Both the position numbers and the translations under genes were made by a program. Below the pieces are notes generated by a model, which was not told the DNA's origin, searched no databases, and worked only from the letters and a program-made list of their open reading frames with translations. Shown in pieces: positions 54,862-64,000 of a DNA stretch of 64,000 nucleotides (its first letter is position 1; the number at the start of each line of letters is the position of its first letter). Origin of the DNA: Pseudomonas asplenii (GTDB lineage: Bacteria > Pseudomonadota > Gammaproteobacteria > Pseudomonadales > Pseudomonadaceae); contig NZ_JSYZ01000004.1 in assembly GCF_001293465.1 (NCBI RefSeq), forward strand, positions 287,139 through 351,138. Reading direction: 5' to 3'.

Positions 54862-57800
54862 ATGCCGCACTTCTTTATCGACCGCCCGATCTTCGCCTGG
54901 GTGGTCGCCCTGTTCATCCTGCTGGCCGGCGTCCTCGCCATCCCGCAGCTACCGGTGGCACAGTACCCCAACGTCGCGCCGCCGAAAGTGGAAATCGTCG
55001 CGACCTACCCCGGCGCCTCGGCCCAGACCCTGGACGAAAGCGTGGTCAGCCTGATCGAGCAGGAGCTCAACGGCGCCGACCACCTGCTGTATTTCGAGTC
55101 CCAGAGCAGCCTGGGCAGCGCCACCATCACCGCGACCTTCCAGCCCGGCACCCACCCCGAAATGGCCCAGGTCGACGTGCAGAACCGCCTCAAGGCGGTC
55201 GAGCCACGGCTGCCCGCCGCCGTCACCCAGCAGGGCCTGCAGGTGGAAAAGGTGTCCGCCGGCTTCCTGCTGCTGGCGACCCTCACCTCCAGTGACGGCC
55301 AGTACGACGACACCGCGCTCAGCGACTACCTGGCGCGCAACGTGATGAACGAGATCAAGCGCCTGGACGGCGTCGGCAAGGCCCAGTTGTATGGGGCCGA
55401 ACGCGCCCTGCGGATCTGGATCGACCCGCAGAAGCTGGTCGGTTTCAACCTCACCGCCGCCGATGTCAGTGCCGCCGTCGCGGCGCAGAACGCCCAGGTC
55501 TCGGCCGGCAGCATCGGCGACCTGCCGGGGCCGTCGACCCAGGAAATCACCGCGGCGGTGCTGGTCAAGGGCCAGTTGTCGACGCCCCAGGAATTCGCCG
55601 ACATCGTCCTGCGGGCCAACCCGGACGGATCCACCGTGCGCATCGGCGATGTCGCCCGGGTGGAGATCGGCAGCCAGGAGTACCAGTACTCGACGCGCCT
55701 GAACGGCAAGCCGACCACCGCCTTCAGCGTGCAATTGTCGCCGGGCGCCAACGCGCTGAAGACCGCGACCCTGGTACGGGCGAAAATGGATGAACTGGCG
55801 CGCTACTTCCCGGCCGGCGTGGAGTACAAGATCCCCTACGACACCTCGCCGTTCGTCAAGGTGTCGATCACCAAGGTGATCTACACCCTGCTCGAAGCCA
55901 TGGTGCTGGTGTTCGCGGTGATGTTCCTGTTCCTGCAGAACATCCGCTATACGCTGATCCCGGCGCTGGTGGTGCCGGTGGCGCTGATGGGGACCTTCGC
56001 CACCATGCTGGCCCTGGGTTTCTCGATCAACGTGCTGACCATGTTCGGCATGGTGCTGGCCATCGGCATCCTGGTGGATGACGCCATCGTCGTGGTGGAG
56101 AACGTCGAGCGGATCATGGCCCATGAAGGCCTGCCGCCCAGGGAAGCCACCCGCAAGGCCATGGGCCAGATCGGCGGCGCGATCATCGGCATCACCCTGG
56201 TGCTGGTGGCGGTGTTCATCCCGATGGCCTTCATGCCGGGCTCGGTGGGAGTGATCTACCAGCAGTTCTCGTTGTCCATGGCGACCTCGATCCTGTTCTC
56301 GGCCTTCCTCGCGCTGACCCTCACGCCGGCGCTGTGCGCGACCCTGCTCAAGCCGATCGCCCCGGGCGAGCACCACGCCAAGGGCGGCTTCTTCGGCTGG
56401 TTCAACCGGCGCTTCGAACAGATGAGCGACGGCTACCAGGGCTGGGTGGTCAGTGCGCTCAAGCGCAGCGGCCGCTACCTGCTGCTGTTCGGCCTGCTGG
56501 TGGTGCTGCTGGGGCTGCTGTTCAGCCGCCTGCCCGCCTCGTTCCTGCCGGTGGAGGACCAGGGCTACACCATCACCGACATCCAGTTGCCGCCGGGTGC
56601 GAGCAAGAACCGCACGGTCAAGGTGGTCGAGCAGATCGAGGCCAATGACGCCAGCGAAGCGGGCGTGGGCGACACCACGATGATTCTCGGCTTCAGTTTC
56701 TCCGGCAGCGGGCAGAACGCCGCGTTGGCCTTCACCACCCTCAAGGACTGGTCGGAACGCAGTGCCGAGGATTCGGCGGCGGCCATCGCCGAGCGGGCGA
56801 ACATCGCCTTCAGCGAACTGAAGGATGCGGTGGCCTACGCCGTCCTGCCGCCACCGGTGGATGGCCTCGGCACCTCCAGCGGCTTCGAGTTCCGCCTGCA
56901 GGACCGCGGTGGTGTCGGCCACCCGGTGCTGATGCAGGCGCGCACCGAACTGCTGGAAGCGGCGCAGAAGAGCAAGGTGCTGGCCAACGTCCGCGAAAGC
57001 GCCCTGGCCGAAGCACCGCAGGTACAACTGGAAGTCGACCGCAAGCAGGCCAATGCCCTAGGCGTGTCGTTCGCCGATATCGGCGGCATTCTCTCCACTG
57101 CCGTCGGCTCGGCCTATGTCAACGACTTCCCGAACCAGGGCCGCATGCAGCGGGTGGTGATCCAGGCCGAAGGCGACCAGCGTGCCCAGGTCGAGGATCT
57201 GCTGAAGATCCACGTGCGCAACAGCAACGGCAAGATGGTCCCGCTGTCGGCCTTCGTCCAGGCGCGCTGGACCCAGGGCCCGGCGCAGTTGACCCGCTAC
57301 AACGGCTACCCGGCGATCGCCATCTCCGGCGAATCGGCACCGGGCTACAGCACCGGCCAGGCCATGGAGGAGATGGAGCGGCTGGTGCAGCAACTGCCGC
57401 AGGGCCTGGGCCTGGAATGGACCGGGCTGTCGTTGCAGGAGCGCCTGTCCGGCGCCCAGGCGCCGATGTTGCTGGCGCTGTCGCTGCTGGTGGTGTTCCT
57501 GTGCCTGGCGGCGCTGTACGAGAGCTGGTCGATCCCGACCTCGGTGCTGCTGGTGGTGCCGCTGGGGGTGCTCGGTGCGGTGCTGGCGGTGACCTTGCGC
57601 GGGATGCCCAACGACGTATTCTTCAAGGTCGGGCTGATCACCATCATCGGCCTGTCGGCGAAGAACGCGATCCTGATCATCGAATTCGCCAAGAGCCTGT
57701 ACGACGAGGGGCATGACCTGCTGGAAGCGACGGTCCAGGCTGCGCGGCTGCGGTTGCGGCCGATCATCATGACCTCGCTGGCGTTCATCCTCGGCGTGGT

Positions 57801-57954
57801 GCCGCTGGCGATCGCCACCGGCGCCAGCTCGGCCAGCCAGCAGGCGATCGGCACCGGGGTGATCGGCGGGATGGTCACGGCGACATTGGCGGTGGTGTTC
57901 GTGCCGGTGTTCTTCGTGGTGGTGATGAAGCTGGTGCGGCGCAAGGCTTCATGA
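54862..57954 (+). CDS. RND multidrug efflux pump (HAE-1, MexB/MexY-like)
   Basis: A 1030-residue inner-membrane proton antiporter with the usual 12 helices and two large periplasmic loops. The proton-relay acids are in GILVDDAIVVVENVER and the lysine in GLSAKNAILIIEFA. ATG 54862 is preferred (AGGA 9 bases upstream) over a GTG overlapping the adaptor stop. It exports drugs or similar amphiphiles. No outer-membrane factor gene follows; the transcript ends at a strong hairpin, so it probably borrows an OprM-type channel, as MexXY does. Confidence 0.93.
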   Translation: MPHFFIDRPIFAWVVALFILLAGVLAIPQLPVAQYPNVAPPKVEIVATYPGASAQTLDESVVSLIEQELNGADHLLYFESQSSLGSATITATFQPGTHPEMAQVDVQNRLKAVEPRLPAAVTQQGLQVEKVSAGFLLLATLTSSDGQYDDTALSDYLARNVMNEIKRLDGVGKAQLYGAERALRIWIDPQKLVGFNLTAADVSAAVAAQNAQVSAGSIGDLPGPSTQEITAAVLVKGQLSTPQEFADIVLRANPDGSTVRIGDVARVEIGSQEYQYSTRLNGKPTTAFSVQLSPGANALKTATLVRAKMDELARYFPAGVEYKIPYDTSPFVKVSITKVIYTLLEAMVLVFAVMFLFLQNIRYTLIPALVVPVALMGTFATMLALGFSINVLTMFGMVLAIGILVDDAIVVVENVERIMAHEGLPPREATRKAMGQIGGAIIGITLVLVAVFIPMAFMPGSVGVIYQQFSLSMATSILFSAFLALTLTPALCATLLKPIAPGEHHAKGGFFGWFNRRFEQMSDGYQGWVVSALKRSGRYLLLFGLLVVLLGLLFSRLPASFLPVEDQGYTITDIQLPPGASKNRTVKVVEQIEANDASEAGVGDTTMILGFSFSGSGQNAALAFTTLKDWSERSAEDSAAAIAERANIAFSELKDAVAYAVLPPPVDGLGTSSGFEFRLQDRGGVGHPVLMQARTELLEAAQKSKVLANVRESALAEAPQVQLEVDRKQANALGVSFADIGGILSTAVGSAYVNDFPNQGRMQRVVIQAEGDQRAQVEDLLKIHVRNSNGKMVPLSAFVQARWTQGPAQLTRYNGYPAIAISGESAPGYSTGQAMEEMERLVQQLPQGLGLEWTGLSLQERLSGAQAPMLLALSLLVVFLCLAALYESWSIPTSVLLVVPLGVLGAVLAVTLRGMPNDVFFKVGLITIIGLSAKNAILIIEFAKSLYDEGHDLLEATVQAARLRLRPIIMTSLAFILGVVPLAIATGASSASQQAIGTGVIGGMVTATLAVVFVPVFFVVVMKLVRRKAS

Positions 57955-57969
57955 TGTTTCGCTGAACCT

Positions 57970-58005
57970 GGGGCCCCTTCGCGGATTTATCCGCGAAGGG
58001 GCCCC
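57970..58005. terminator. Strong bidirectional hairpin
   Basis: GGGGCCCCTTCGCGGA (57970-57985), loop TTTA, and its perfect 16-base complement (57990-58005) lie between the convergent RND and gspF genes. It belongs to the 'CCCCTTCGCGG' type of Pseudomonas intergenic palindromes. Confidence 0.85.
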
Positions 58006-58026
58006 ACCAGACAGCATAAATCCCGG

Positions 58027-59238
58027 TTATTGCACCAACTGGTTGATCTCGATGATCGGCAGCAACACCGCCATCACGATCACCAGCACCACACCGCCCA
58101 TCACCACGATCATCAACGGTTCGAGCAACGCCGTCATCCCCATCGCCCGCCGTTCGATATCCAGCGACAGGGTCTGCGCCGCCCTCTCCAGCATCGGCGG
58201 CAAGGCACCGGTCTTCTCGCCACTGGCGATCAGGTGGATCAGCAACGGCGGAAACACCTTCTCCACCTTCAGCGCCGCCGCCAGGTTCACCCCTTCCCTG
58301 ACCCGCGCCGTGGCCTCGCTCACGCTCAGGCTCAAGCGGTCGTTCGACACCGTCTGCCGCGCCGCCTCCAGCGCCCGCAGCAACGGCACCCCGGCGCCGC
58401 CGAGAATCGCCAGGGTCGAGGCGAACCGTGCGGTGTTCAGCCCCAGCACGAAACGACCGATCATCGGCAACCGCAGGATCCGGCTATGCCAGCCCAACCG
58501 CGCCGTCGGCTGGCGCAGGTACAGCCGCCAGCCCCAGAAAGCCCCCGCCAGCCCGGCAAAGCACAACGCGCCCCATTCACGGATGAAGTCGCTGGCATTG
58601 AGCATCACCAGGGTCAGCCCCGGCAGGTCCTGGCGGGCCTGGGAAAAGGCGCTGACCACCTGTGGCACCACGTAGCTGAGCAGGAAGATCACGATGCCCA
58701 CCGACACCAGCCCGACCACCGCCGGGTAGATGAACGCCGTGAGCACCTTGCCGCGCAGGTTGTTGCGCTCCTCGATGTAGTCGGCCAACCGCTCCATGAC
58801 CAGGGCCAGGTCGCCGGATTCCTCGCCGGCGGCGATCAGCGCCCGGTAGATTTCCGGGAAGTCCCGGGGCCGCCGGGACAGCGCGTCCGCCAGGCGCATG
58901 CCGCCCCGGACATCGGTACGCACCGCACTCAGGGTCTGGGCGATGTGCTTTTTTTCCGCCTGTTCGACCGTGGCGCTCAACGCCGCCTCCAGCGGCAGGC
59001 TCGCTCCCAGCAGGCTCGCCAGTTGACGGGTGGCCCAAGCCAGGTCGTTGTCCGAGAGTTTTGCGCTGAACAGCCCGCCGGCCGTCTCGCCACTGTCGCT
59101 GCTTTCGGCCCGCAGCGACAAGGCGGTCAGCCCACGCCCGCGCAAGGTGGCCATGGCCGCGCCCTGGCTGTCGGCCTCCAGATGGCCGGACTCGATCTTG
59201 CCCTGGGCATCGGCCGCTTCGAAGCGATAGCGGTTCAT
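58027..59238 (-). CDS. gspF: Type II secretion inner-membrane platform protein GspF
   Basis: A 403-residue GspF with two T2SSF domains and three membrane helices (AFIYPAVVGLVSVGIVIFLL, LCFAGLAGAFWGWRLYL, MIVVMGGVVLVIVMAVLLPI). It begins MNRYRFEAADAQGK. ATG overlaps the gspE stop as TGATG. Platform of the secretion motor. It is the last gene of the operon. Confidence 0.93.
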   Translation of the reverse strand: MNRYRFEAADAQGKIESGHLEADSQGAAMATLRGRGLTALSLRAESSDSGETAGGLFSAKLSDNDLAWATRQLASLLGASLPLEAALSATVEQAEKKHIAQTLSAVRTDVRGGMRLADALSRRPRDFPEIYRALIAAGEESGDLALVMERLADYIEERNNLRGKVLTAFIYPAVVGLVSVGIVIFLLSYVVPQVVSAFSQARQDLPGLTLVMLNASDFIREWGALCFAGLAGAFWGWRLYLRQPTARLGWHSRILRLPMIGRFVLGLNTARFASTLAILGGAGVPLLRALEAARQTVSNDRLSLSVSEATARVREGVNLAAALKVEKVFPPLLIHLIASGEKTGALPPMLERAAQTLSLDIERRAMGMTALLEPLMIVVMGGVVLVIVMAVLLPIIEINQLVQ

Positions 59239-60644
59239 CAGGCGTCCCTCGTCACACGCAGGATTTCTTCCGGCGCCGTGGCACCCGCGCGGACCCAGCG
59301 CTCACCGTCCTCGCGCAGGCTCAGCATGCCCGCCGCCCGTGCCGCCTGGCGCAACGCCTGCTCGCCGGCGCCCTGGTGGATCAGGGTGCGGATCTCGTCG
59401 TCGATGCAGAACAGTTCGTGGATGCCGGTGCGGCCGCTGTAGCCGGTGTGGCTGCAGGCGCTGCAGCCGACCGGGCGCCAGGTGCCCGGCGTGGCGGGAT
59501 CGGGCTGGCGACAGTGCTGGCACAGCCGCCGCACTAGGCGCTGGGCCAGCACCCCGAGCATCGACGAGGCCAGCAGGAAAGGCTCCACGCCCATGTCGAT
59601 CAGCCGGTTGACCGCCGACACCGCATCGTTGGTGTGCAGGGTCGCCAGCACCAGGTGCCCGGTCAGCGAGGCCTGCACGGCAATCTGCGCGGTTTCCAGG
59701 TCGCGGATCTCGCCGATCATGATGATGTCCGGGTCCTGGCGCAGGATGGCCCGCAGGGCCAGGGCGAAGGTCATGTCGATCCTGGCATTGACCTGGATCT
59801 GGCTGATGCCCGGCAGGTCGTATTCCACCGGGTCCTCGACGGTGAGGATGTTGCTGGTGCTGGCGTCGAGCCGCGCCAGGGCGGCATAGAGGCTGGTGGT
59901 CTTGCCGCTGCCGGTGGGGCCGGTGACCAGCACGATGCCGTGGGGCTGGCGGATCAGGTGGTCGAGCCGCGCCAGCAGGTCCGGGTCCATCCCCAGGGTT
60001 TCCAGTTGCAGGCGCCCGGCCTGCTTGTCCAGCAGGCGCATCACCACTCGTTCGCCGTGGCCGGTGGGCACGGTGGAGACGCGGATGTCGATCGGCCGTC
60101 CGGCGACGCGCAGGGCGATACGGCCGTCCTGGGGCAGGCGTTTTTCGGCGATGTCCAGTTGCGCCATGATCTTGATCCGCGACACCAGCGCGCCGTGCAG
60201 CGCCTTGCGTGGCGAGACCACGTCGCGCAGGGTGCCGTCGACCCGGTAGCGCACCACCGAATGGGTCTCGAACGGCTCGATATGGATATCGCTGGCCTCG
60301 TCGCGCGCCGCCTGGGTCAGCAAGGCGTTGATCATGCGGATCACCGGCGCGCCGTCCTGGGTGTCGAGCAGGTCGGTGACTTCCGGCATGTCCTGCATCA
60401 GCCGGTCGAGGTCCACCTCGTTTTCCGCGGCACCGACCACGGCGGCGGCGCTGCCGGTGTCGGCATAGGCCGTGGTCAGCAGGCTGTCGAGTTCCTCATC
60501 GCGTACGCGCTCCAGCCGCGCCGGCCCGAACTGCCGGCGCGCCTCGCTGATGGCCCAGCCGGGGGTCGAGGGACAGGCGGTGAGCACGCCGTCGACCAGC
60601 ACCAGCCGCTGGGCCTTGGCCCAGGCGTACGGTAATGCGCTCAT
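59238..60644 (-). CDS. gspE: Type II secretion ATPase GspE
   Basis: A 468-residue hexameric motor ATPase: Walker A GPTGSGKTT, Asp box and Walker B (DPDIIMIGEIRD), His box (ATLHTND). The tetracysteine zinc site is CQHC...CSAC. The N-terminal domain is short compared with the GspE of classical Xcp systems. Overlaps gspD and gspF. Confidence 0.94.
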   Translation of the reverse strand: MSALPYAWAKAQRLVLVDGVLTACPSTPGWAISEARRQFGPARLERVRDEELDSLLTTAYADTGSAAAVVGAAENEVDLDRLMQDMPEVTDLLDTQDGAPVIRMINALLTQAARDEASDIHIEPFETHSVVRYRVDGTLRDVVSPRKALHGALVSRIKIMAQLDIAEKRLPQDGRIALRVAGRPIDIRVSTVPTGHGERVVMRLLDKQAGRLQLETLGMDPDLLARLDHLIRQPHGIVLVTGPTGSGKTTSLYAALARLDASTSNILTVEDPVEYDLPGISQIQVNARIDMTFALALRAILRQDPDIIMIGEIRDLETAQIAVQASLTGHLVLATLHTNDAVSAVNRLIDMGVEPFLLASSMLGVLAQRLVRRLCQHCRQPDPATPGTWRPVGCSACSHTGYSGRTGIHELFCIDDEIRTLIHQGAGEQALRQAARAAGMLSLREDGERWVRAGATAPEEILRVTRDA

Positions 60645-63025
60645 GGCTGCGCCTCATTCAGCGACACCGGCACCGCGCGGATCGGCCTGGGTGCCTGCGG
60701 CACGGGCACCGGCTGCGAGCCCGGAATGGCGTGGGCCGCACTGGGCAACTGCGGGGCCTGCATGTCCGGCAAGGCCCAGTTGCGTTCCGGCGTCAGGCTG
60801 CCCTGGGCACGGCGGATGAAGTCGTAGCGGTTCAGGGTGATCGACCGCCCCGCCGCGCCGTCACGGATGATGTACGGCCGCAGGAACACCATCAGGTTGG
60901 TCTTGTTGCTGTCGCGCCGCTCATGGCGGAACAGCGCGCCGATGCCGGGGATGCTCGACAGCAACGGCACGCCGTCGTTGCTCTGGCTGTAGCCGTCCTG
61001 CAGCAGGCCGCCCATGACCATGATCTGCCCATCGTCGAGCAGGATGCTGGTGTCGATCGCGCGCTTCTTGGTCACCGTGCCCGCCGCCGTCGCGGTGGCG
61101 CGGTCGTCGACGCTGCTGACCTCCTGATACACGTCCAGCTTCACCGTGCCGCCCTCGGAAATCTGCGGCCGGACGTTGAGCTTGAGCCCGACCTCCTCGC
61201 GCTGGATGGTCTGGAACGGGTTGTTGCTCGAACTGCTGCCGTTGGTCACGTAGCTGCCGCTGACGAAGGGAATGGTCTGGCCGACGAAGATGCTCGCCAC
61301 TTCGTTGTCCAGGGTCAGCAGGTTCGGCGTCGACAGCACGTTGGAGCCGCCCTTGCTCTTCAGGGCACGGGCCAGCACCTTGAGGTCCATCACCTGCCCC
61401 ACCCCGGGAATGTTCACCGATCCGCGCACCACGCCGACGCTCAGCCCCTGAGGCAAGGCATCGATGCTGTTTTTGGCGGTTGTGACAATGCCAGCACCGC
61501 CCAGGTTGGTGCCGGCGAACACCCCGCTGCCCCCCAGGTTGCCGCTCTGCCACTGCACGCCGAACTCGTTGGCCTCGTCCTCGCTGACCTCGACGATCAG
61601 GCTCTCGATCACCACCTGGGCACGGCGCTGGTCGAGCTGGTCGATGACCTCGCGCAGGCTGCGGTACAGCGGCTCCGGCGCGGAGATCAGCAGGGTATTG
61701 GTGGTGGCATCGGCCTGGATGGTCACGCCGCCGGCGGAAAACGCCAGGTTCTGCTCCTTGCCCGGCCCCGTGCCGGAAGCCTGGCTGGAACCGTTGCGGG
61801 CGGATTGACCGTAGAGCGAATTGCTGCCGCTGGTGCTGCTGCCGGTCTGGGGGGGGCTGTTGACCTGGCTGCCGTTCTGGCTGTTGTTGCTGTTACTGCC
61901 GCCGCCGAGCATGGCCCGGGTCTGGTCGCCCTCGCCGCTGCTGTCGCTTTCGCCGGTGAGCAGCCCGCGCAGGGCCTGGGCCAGCTTGCCGGCCTGGGCG
62001 TTGCGCAGGTACACCACGTGCAGGTTGCTCGGGTTGCTCTGGGCGTTGTCGAGCTTGTAGATCAACTCCCGGGCCAGTTGCGTGCGCTCCGGGCTGCTGG
62101 CGCGGATGATCACCGAGTTCGAGCGCGGATCGCCCAGTACGCTGATTTTCTGCGTCGGGTCGTTGCCCTGGTTCTCCAGCAACTCCGAGACCATGCTGGC
62201 GATATCGCTGGCGATGCCGTTCTGAATGTTCACCACATCGGTGTCGATGGCGCTCGGGGTGTCGATGCTGGCGATCAGGCTGGCCACCCGTTGCAGGTTC
62301 TGCGCGTAGTCGGTGATGACCACGGTGTTGTTGCCCGGGTAGGCGTTGATCGGGTTGTTCGGTGAAACGATCGGTCGCAGCACCGGAATCAGGTTCACCG
62401 CGTTCTCGTACTGCAGGCGGAAGGTTCGGGTGACCATGCCGTTTTCCGCCGGCTTGTCCGAGCTATAGACCGGTCCGCCGAGCAGCTTGGCATCGGCCTC
62501 CGGTACCACCTGGGCGACCCCGCCGACATCGACCACGCTGAAGCCCTGCATGCGCAGGGCCGAGAGCAGCATGTCGTAGGCCCGGTAGGCCGGTACCTCA
62601 CCTTCGGAGACCAGGGTCAGGTTGCCCTTGACCCGTGGATCGACCAGGAACTGCCGTCCGGTGGAACGCGACAAGGCGCGCACCACCGCCTGGATATCGG
62701 CGTCGACGAAATTCAGTTGCACCGGCTGGTCGCCCAGCGGGTTGCTGGCCGGGAGCGCCTTGCCCGGCCCATGGCCGGCCCGTGCCGAATTGCCCACGGG
62801 ATGCAACACGCGCCGCGGCTGCTCGGCCTGGGCCTGGGCCCGCTGCCGCTCCGCCAGGACGTCGCCGCTCTTCACGGTCGAACCCAGTGGCCGCCCGAGT
62901 TCGCTTTCGGCCAGCAACGGAGCCTGCGGCGCCGTACCGCTACTGCACGCGGTCAATGCCAACAGCAACCACGGGGCCGCCGCCTGGCGGCAGCGCACCC
63001 CATACAACCAGCCTGAGCACTTCAT
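60641..63025 (-). CDS. gspD: Type II secretion outer-membrane secretin GspD, lipoprotein type
   Basis: A 794-residue secretin: N0-N3 domains (QLNFVDADIQAVVRALSRSTGRQFLVDP and repeats) with a Ser/Asn/Gly-rich loop in N3 (about 390-440), then the beta-barrel secretin domain (VEVSEDEANEFGVQW, VPLLSSIPGIGALF). The signal sequence ends in a lipobox, LALTAC, giving acylation at C27 with Ser at +2, the outer-membrane sorting default. This marks a lipoprotein, self-piloting secretin like HxcQ rather than XcpQ, so no separate pilotin would be needed. Confidence 0.92.
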   Translation of the reverse strand: MKCSGWLYGVRCRQAAAPWLLLALTACSSGTAPQAPLLAESELGRPLGSTVKSGDVLAERQRAQAQAEQPRRVLHPVGNSARAGHGPGKALPASNPLGDQPVQLNFVDADIQAVVRALSRSTGRQFLVDPRVKGNLTLVSEGEVPAYRAYDMLLSALRMQGFSVVDVGGVAQVVPEADAKLLGGPVYSSDKPAENGMVTRTFRLQYENAVNLIPVLRPIVSPNNPINAYPGNNTVVITDYAQNLQRVASLIASIDTPSAIDTDVVNIQNGIASDIASMVSELLENQGNDPTQKISVLGDPRSNSVIIRASSPERTQLARELIYKLDNAQSNPSNLHVVYLRNAQAGKLAQALRGLLTGESDSSGEGDQTRAMLGGGSNSNNSQNGSQVNSPPQTGSSTSGSNSLYGQSARNGSSQASGTGPGKEQNLAFSAGGVTIQADATTNTLLISAPEPLYRSLREVIDQLDQRRAQVVIESLIVEVSEDEANEFGVQWQSGNLGGSGVFAGTNLGGAGIVTTAKNSIDALPQGLSVGVVRGSVNIPGVGQVMDLKVLARALKSKGGSNVLSTPNLLTLDNEVASIFVGQTIPFVSGSYVTNGSSSSNNPFQTIQREEVGLKLNVRPQISEGGTVKLDVYQEVSSVDDRATATAAGTVTKKRAIDTSILLDDGQIMVMGGLLQDGYSQSNDGVPLLSSIPGIGALFRHERRDSNKTNLMVFLRPYIIRDGAAGRSITLNRYDFIRRAQGSLTPERNWALPDMQAPQLPSAAHAIPGSQPVPVPQAPRPIRAVPVSLNEAQP

Positions 63026-63564
63026 GAAGCTTCCTTAGCGCCAAGCGCCTGATCCATGCGAACGGTTCCCGACAGTCTGCCCGCCGAGCCTTCGGGTTCG
63101 GCTGCGGCCGCCCGTTGCAGGCGGGCCTCGACCACATCCAGGGAGAATGAGCGGGGTTTGCCCAGCAGCCAGTCCAGCAGCACGTCGGCCGGTGCGTCGT
63201 CGACGGTCAACAGCCAGCCTGCGCCACTGCCCTGCAACCGGTAATGCCCGGACAACCCGCTGGCTTCGAGGCTGGCGCGCAGCCCCGCTTCCAGGTCACC
63301 GGTGGCCGGTCGGGCAAGACCTTGCAGCAGGCCTTCCAGGGTCTGGGCCTGGGTTTTGAGCCTGGGTGTTTCGGCGGCCCAGTAATCGAGCGTCTTCAAC
63401 GGCGGCTGGATCAGCACCAGCCAGACCAGCAGCCCCGAGACGCCGAGGGCCATGCCGCCGACCAGGCGTCGCTCCCGTGGCGCCAGACTGCGCCAGTAGC
63501 CCTGCGCCCGGGCCGACAGGGCCTGCCAGCGGGCCCGGTACTGCGCCAACCTGGGGTTATTCAT
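63022..63564 (-). CDS. gspM: Type II secretion protein GspM
   Basis: A 180-residue bitopic protein with a cytoplasmic basic N-terminus, one membrane helix (GGMALGVSGLLVWLVLIQPP, about 35-55) and a periplasmic ferredoxin-like domain, fitting GspM. Overlaps gspL by 8 bases and gspD by 4. GspM binds GspL in the inner-membrane assembly platform. Confidence 0.85.
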   Translation of the reverse strand: MNNPRLAQYRARWQALSARAQGYWRSLAPRERRLVGGMALGVSGLLVWLVLIQPPLKTLDYWAAETPRLKTQAQTLEGLLQGLARPATGDLEAGLRASLEASGLSGHYRLQGSGAGWLLTVDDAPADVLLDWLLGKPRSFSLDVVEARLQRAAAAEPEGSAGRLSGTVRMDQALGAKEAS

Positions 63565-64000
63565 TTTCCGTCTCCGCCAGCGGTTGCCCCGGTTCGGCCT
63601 GGGCCTTGAGGGTCCAGCCCTCGGCGGCGGCGCTCGCCAGCACCCCGGCCTGGGCCAGTTCGGCCTGCCAGGCGCCGGCCGCCCCCGGCTTGCGGTTGTC
63701 GGGCAGCAGGTTCAGGTGCAGTTCGCCGTTTTCGAACACTAGGCCCTGCACACCGCCGACCACGAACGGCATCGCCAGGCCGGCCTGGCGTACCAGCCGG
63801 GAGAAATCGCTGTCGCCGGCAGCGCCGGCCTCCCGCCGGGCCAACTGCTGGCGCGCCTGCTGCAAGGGGTTGAGCACCACCGGCAGTGCCGGAAAGGCCT
63901 GCCTGACCCGCTGTACCATCCACGCCTTGAGCTGTTCGCCCTGCTCGGCCTGCCGCGCCGCGTGGAGGTTCAGGCCTGCGGTCCAGACCACCACCGCCAG
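63557..64000 (-). CDS. gspL: Type II secretion protein GspL, C-terminal part
   Basis: The gene continues past the right edge; 147 residues of its C-terminal part are visible. They contain the end of the membrane helix (VVVWTAGLNLHAARQ) and the periplasmic domain (LPVVLNPLQQARQQL, LHLNLLPDNRKPGAAGAWQAEL) characteristic of GspL. It directly precedes gspM, as in other type II operons. Confidence 0.8.
   Translation of the reverse strand: MAVVVWTAGLNLHAARQAEQGEQLKAWMVQRVRQAFPALPVVLNPLQQARQQLARREAGAAGDSDFSRLVRQAGLAMPFVVGGVQGLVFENGELHLNLLPDNRKPGAAGAWQAELAQAGVLASAAAEGWTLKAQAEPGQPLAETENE

Noticed and set aside
1..64000. CRISPR arrays, tRNA/rRNA genes, transposons or prophage
   Set aside because: No regularly spaced short repeats, tRNA-like cloverleaf, rRNA sequence, transposase or integrase was recognised on reading.

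Overview
This window looks like a chromosomal segment of a fluorescent Pseudomonas (P. fluorescens/P. protegens-type). The evidence is the uniformly GC-rich coding sequence, the typical Pseudomonas REP palindromes, and neighbours common in that genus (DUF6124 family, RarD, a type II secretion operon with a lipoprotein secretin). No rRNA, tRNA, CRISPR array, transposase or integrase was seen.

Left third (about 0.3-35.8 kb, all + strand): a toxin/effector island. It opens with a secreted halovibrin-like DUF2599 protein. Eight large-toxin-associated coding regions plus one small partner gene follow. The large products share an N-terminal and central architecture of the dermonecrotic-toxin (DUF6543/PF20178) type, but each carries a different C-terminal payload: a nucleic-acid deaminase after a tandem 64-residue repeat array, two NEL-type E3 ubiquitin ligases, a SET-like methyltransferase, an HExxH metalloprotease encoded as a separate overlapping gene, an unidentified payload, and a cholera/pertussis-type ADP-ribosyltransferase. 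Only the deaminase is followed by a small immunity-like gene, which fits the others acting on eukaryotic targets. The five transcription-unit heads share a precisely spaced upstream element (CTACC, then a TAnnnT hexamer 22-23 bases later, then an inverted repeat). Four of the five lack a Shine-Dalgarno sequence. This suggests one shared control system.

Middle (35.8-39.7 kb): a DUF6124 gene with a structured leader, a secreted DNA/RNA non-specific endonuclease, an RlmI-like class I methyltransferase and the permease RarD.

39.8-51.5 kb: a tightly overlapping minus-strand operon for import and breakdown of a sulfur-containing amino acid or related thiol. It encodes two periplasmic binding proteins, an FAD-linked oxidase, an aminotransferase, two permeases and an ATPase, a cysteine-dioxygenase-like enzyme, a GST, and an unusual in-frame fusion of a four-part rhodanese with a cystathionine beta-lyase. 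A divergent LysR-type regulator probably controls it.

51.5-58.0 kb: a two-component system divergent from a two-gene RND efflux operon that lacks its own outer-membrane factor. Three phased TTCAC half-sites lie between them.

58.0-64.0 kb: a minus-strand type II secretion operon, gspL(partial)-gspM-gspD-gspE-gspF, with every junction overlapping. The secretin has a lipobox, as in the self-piloting HxcQ type. The operon continues beyond the right edge.
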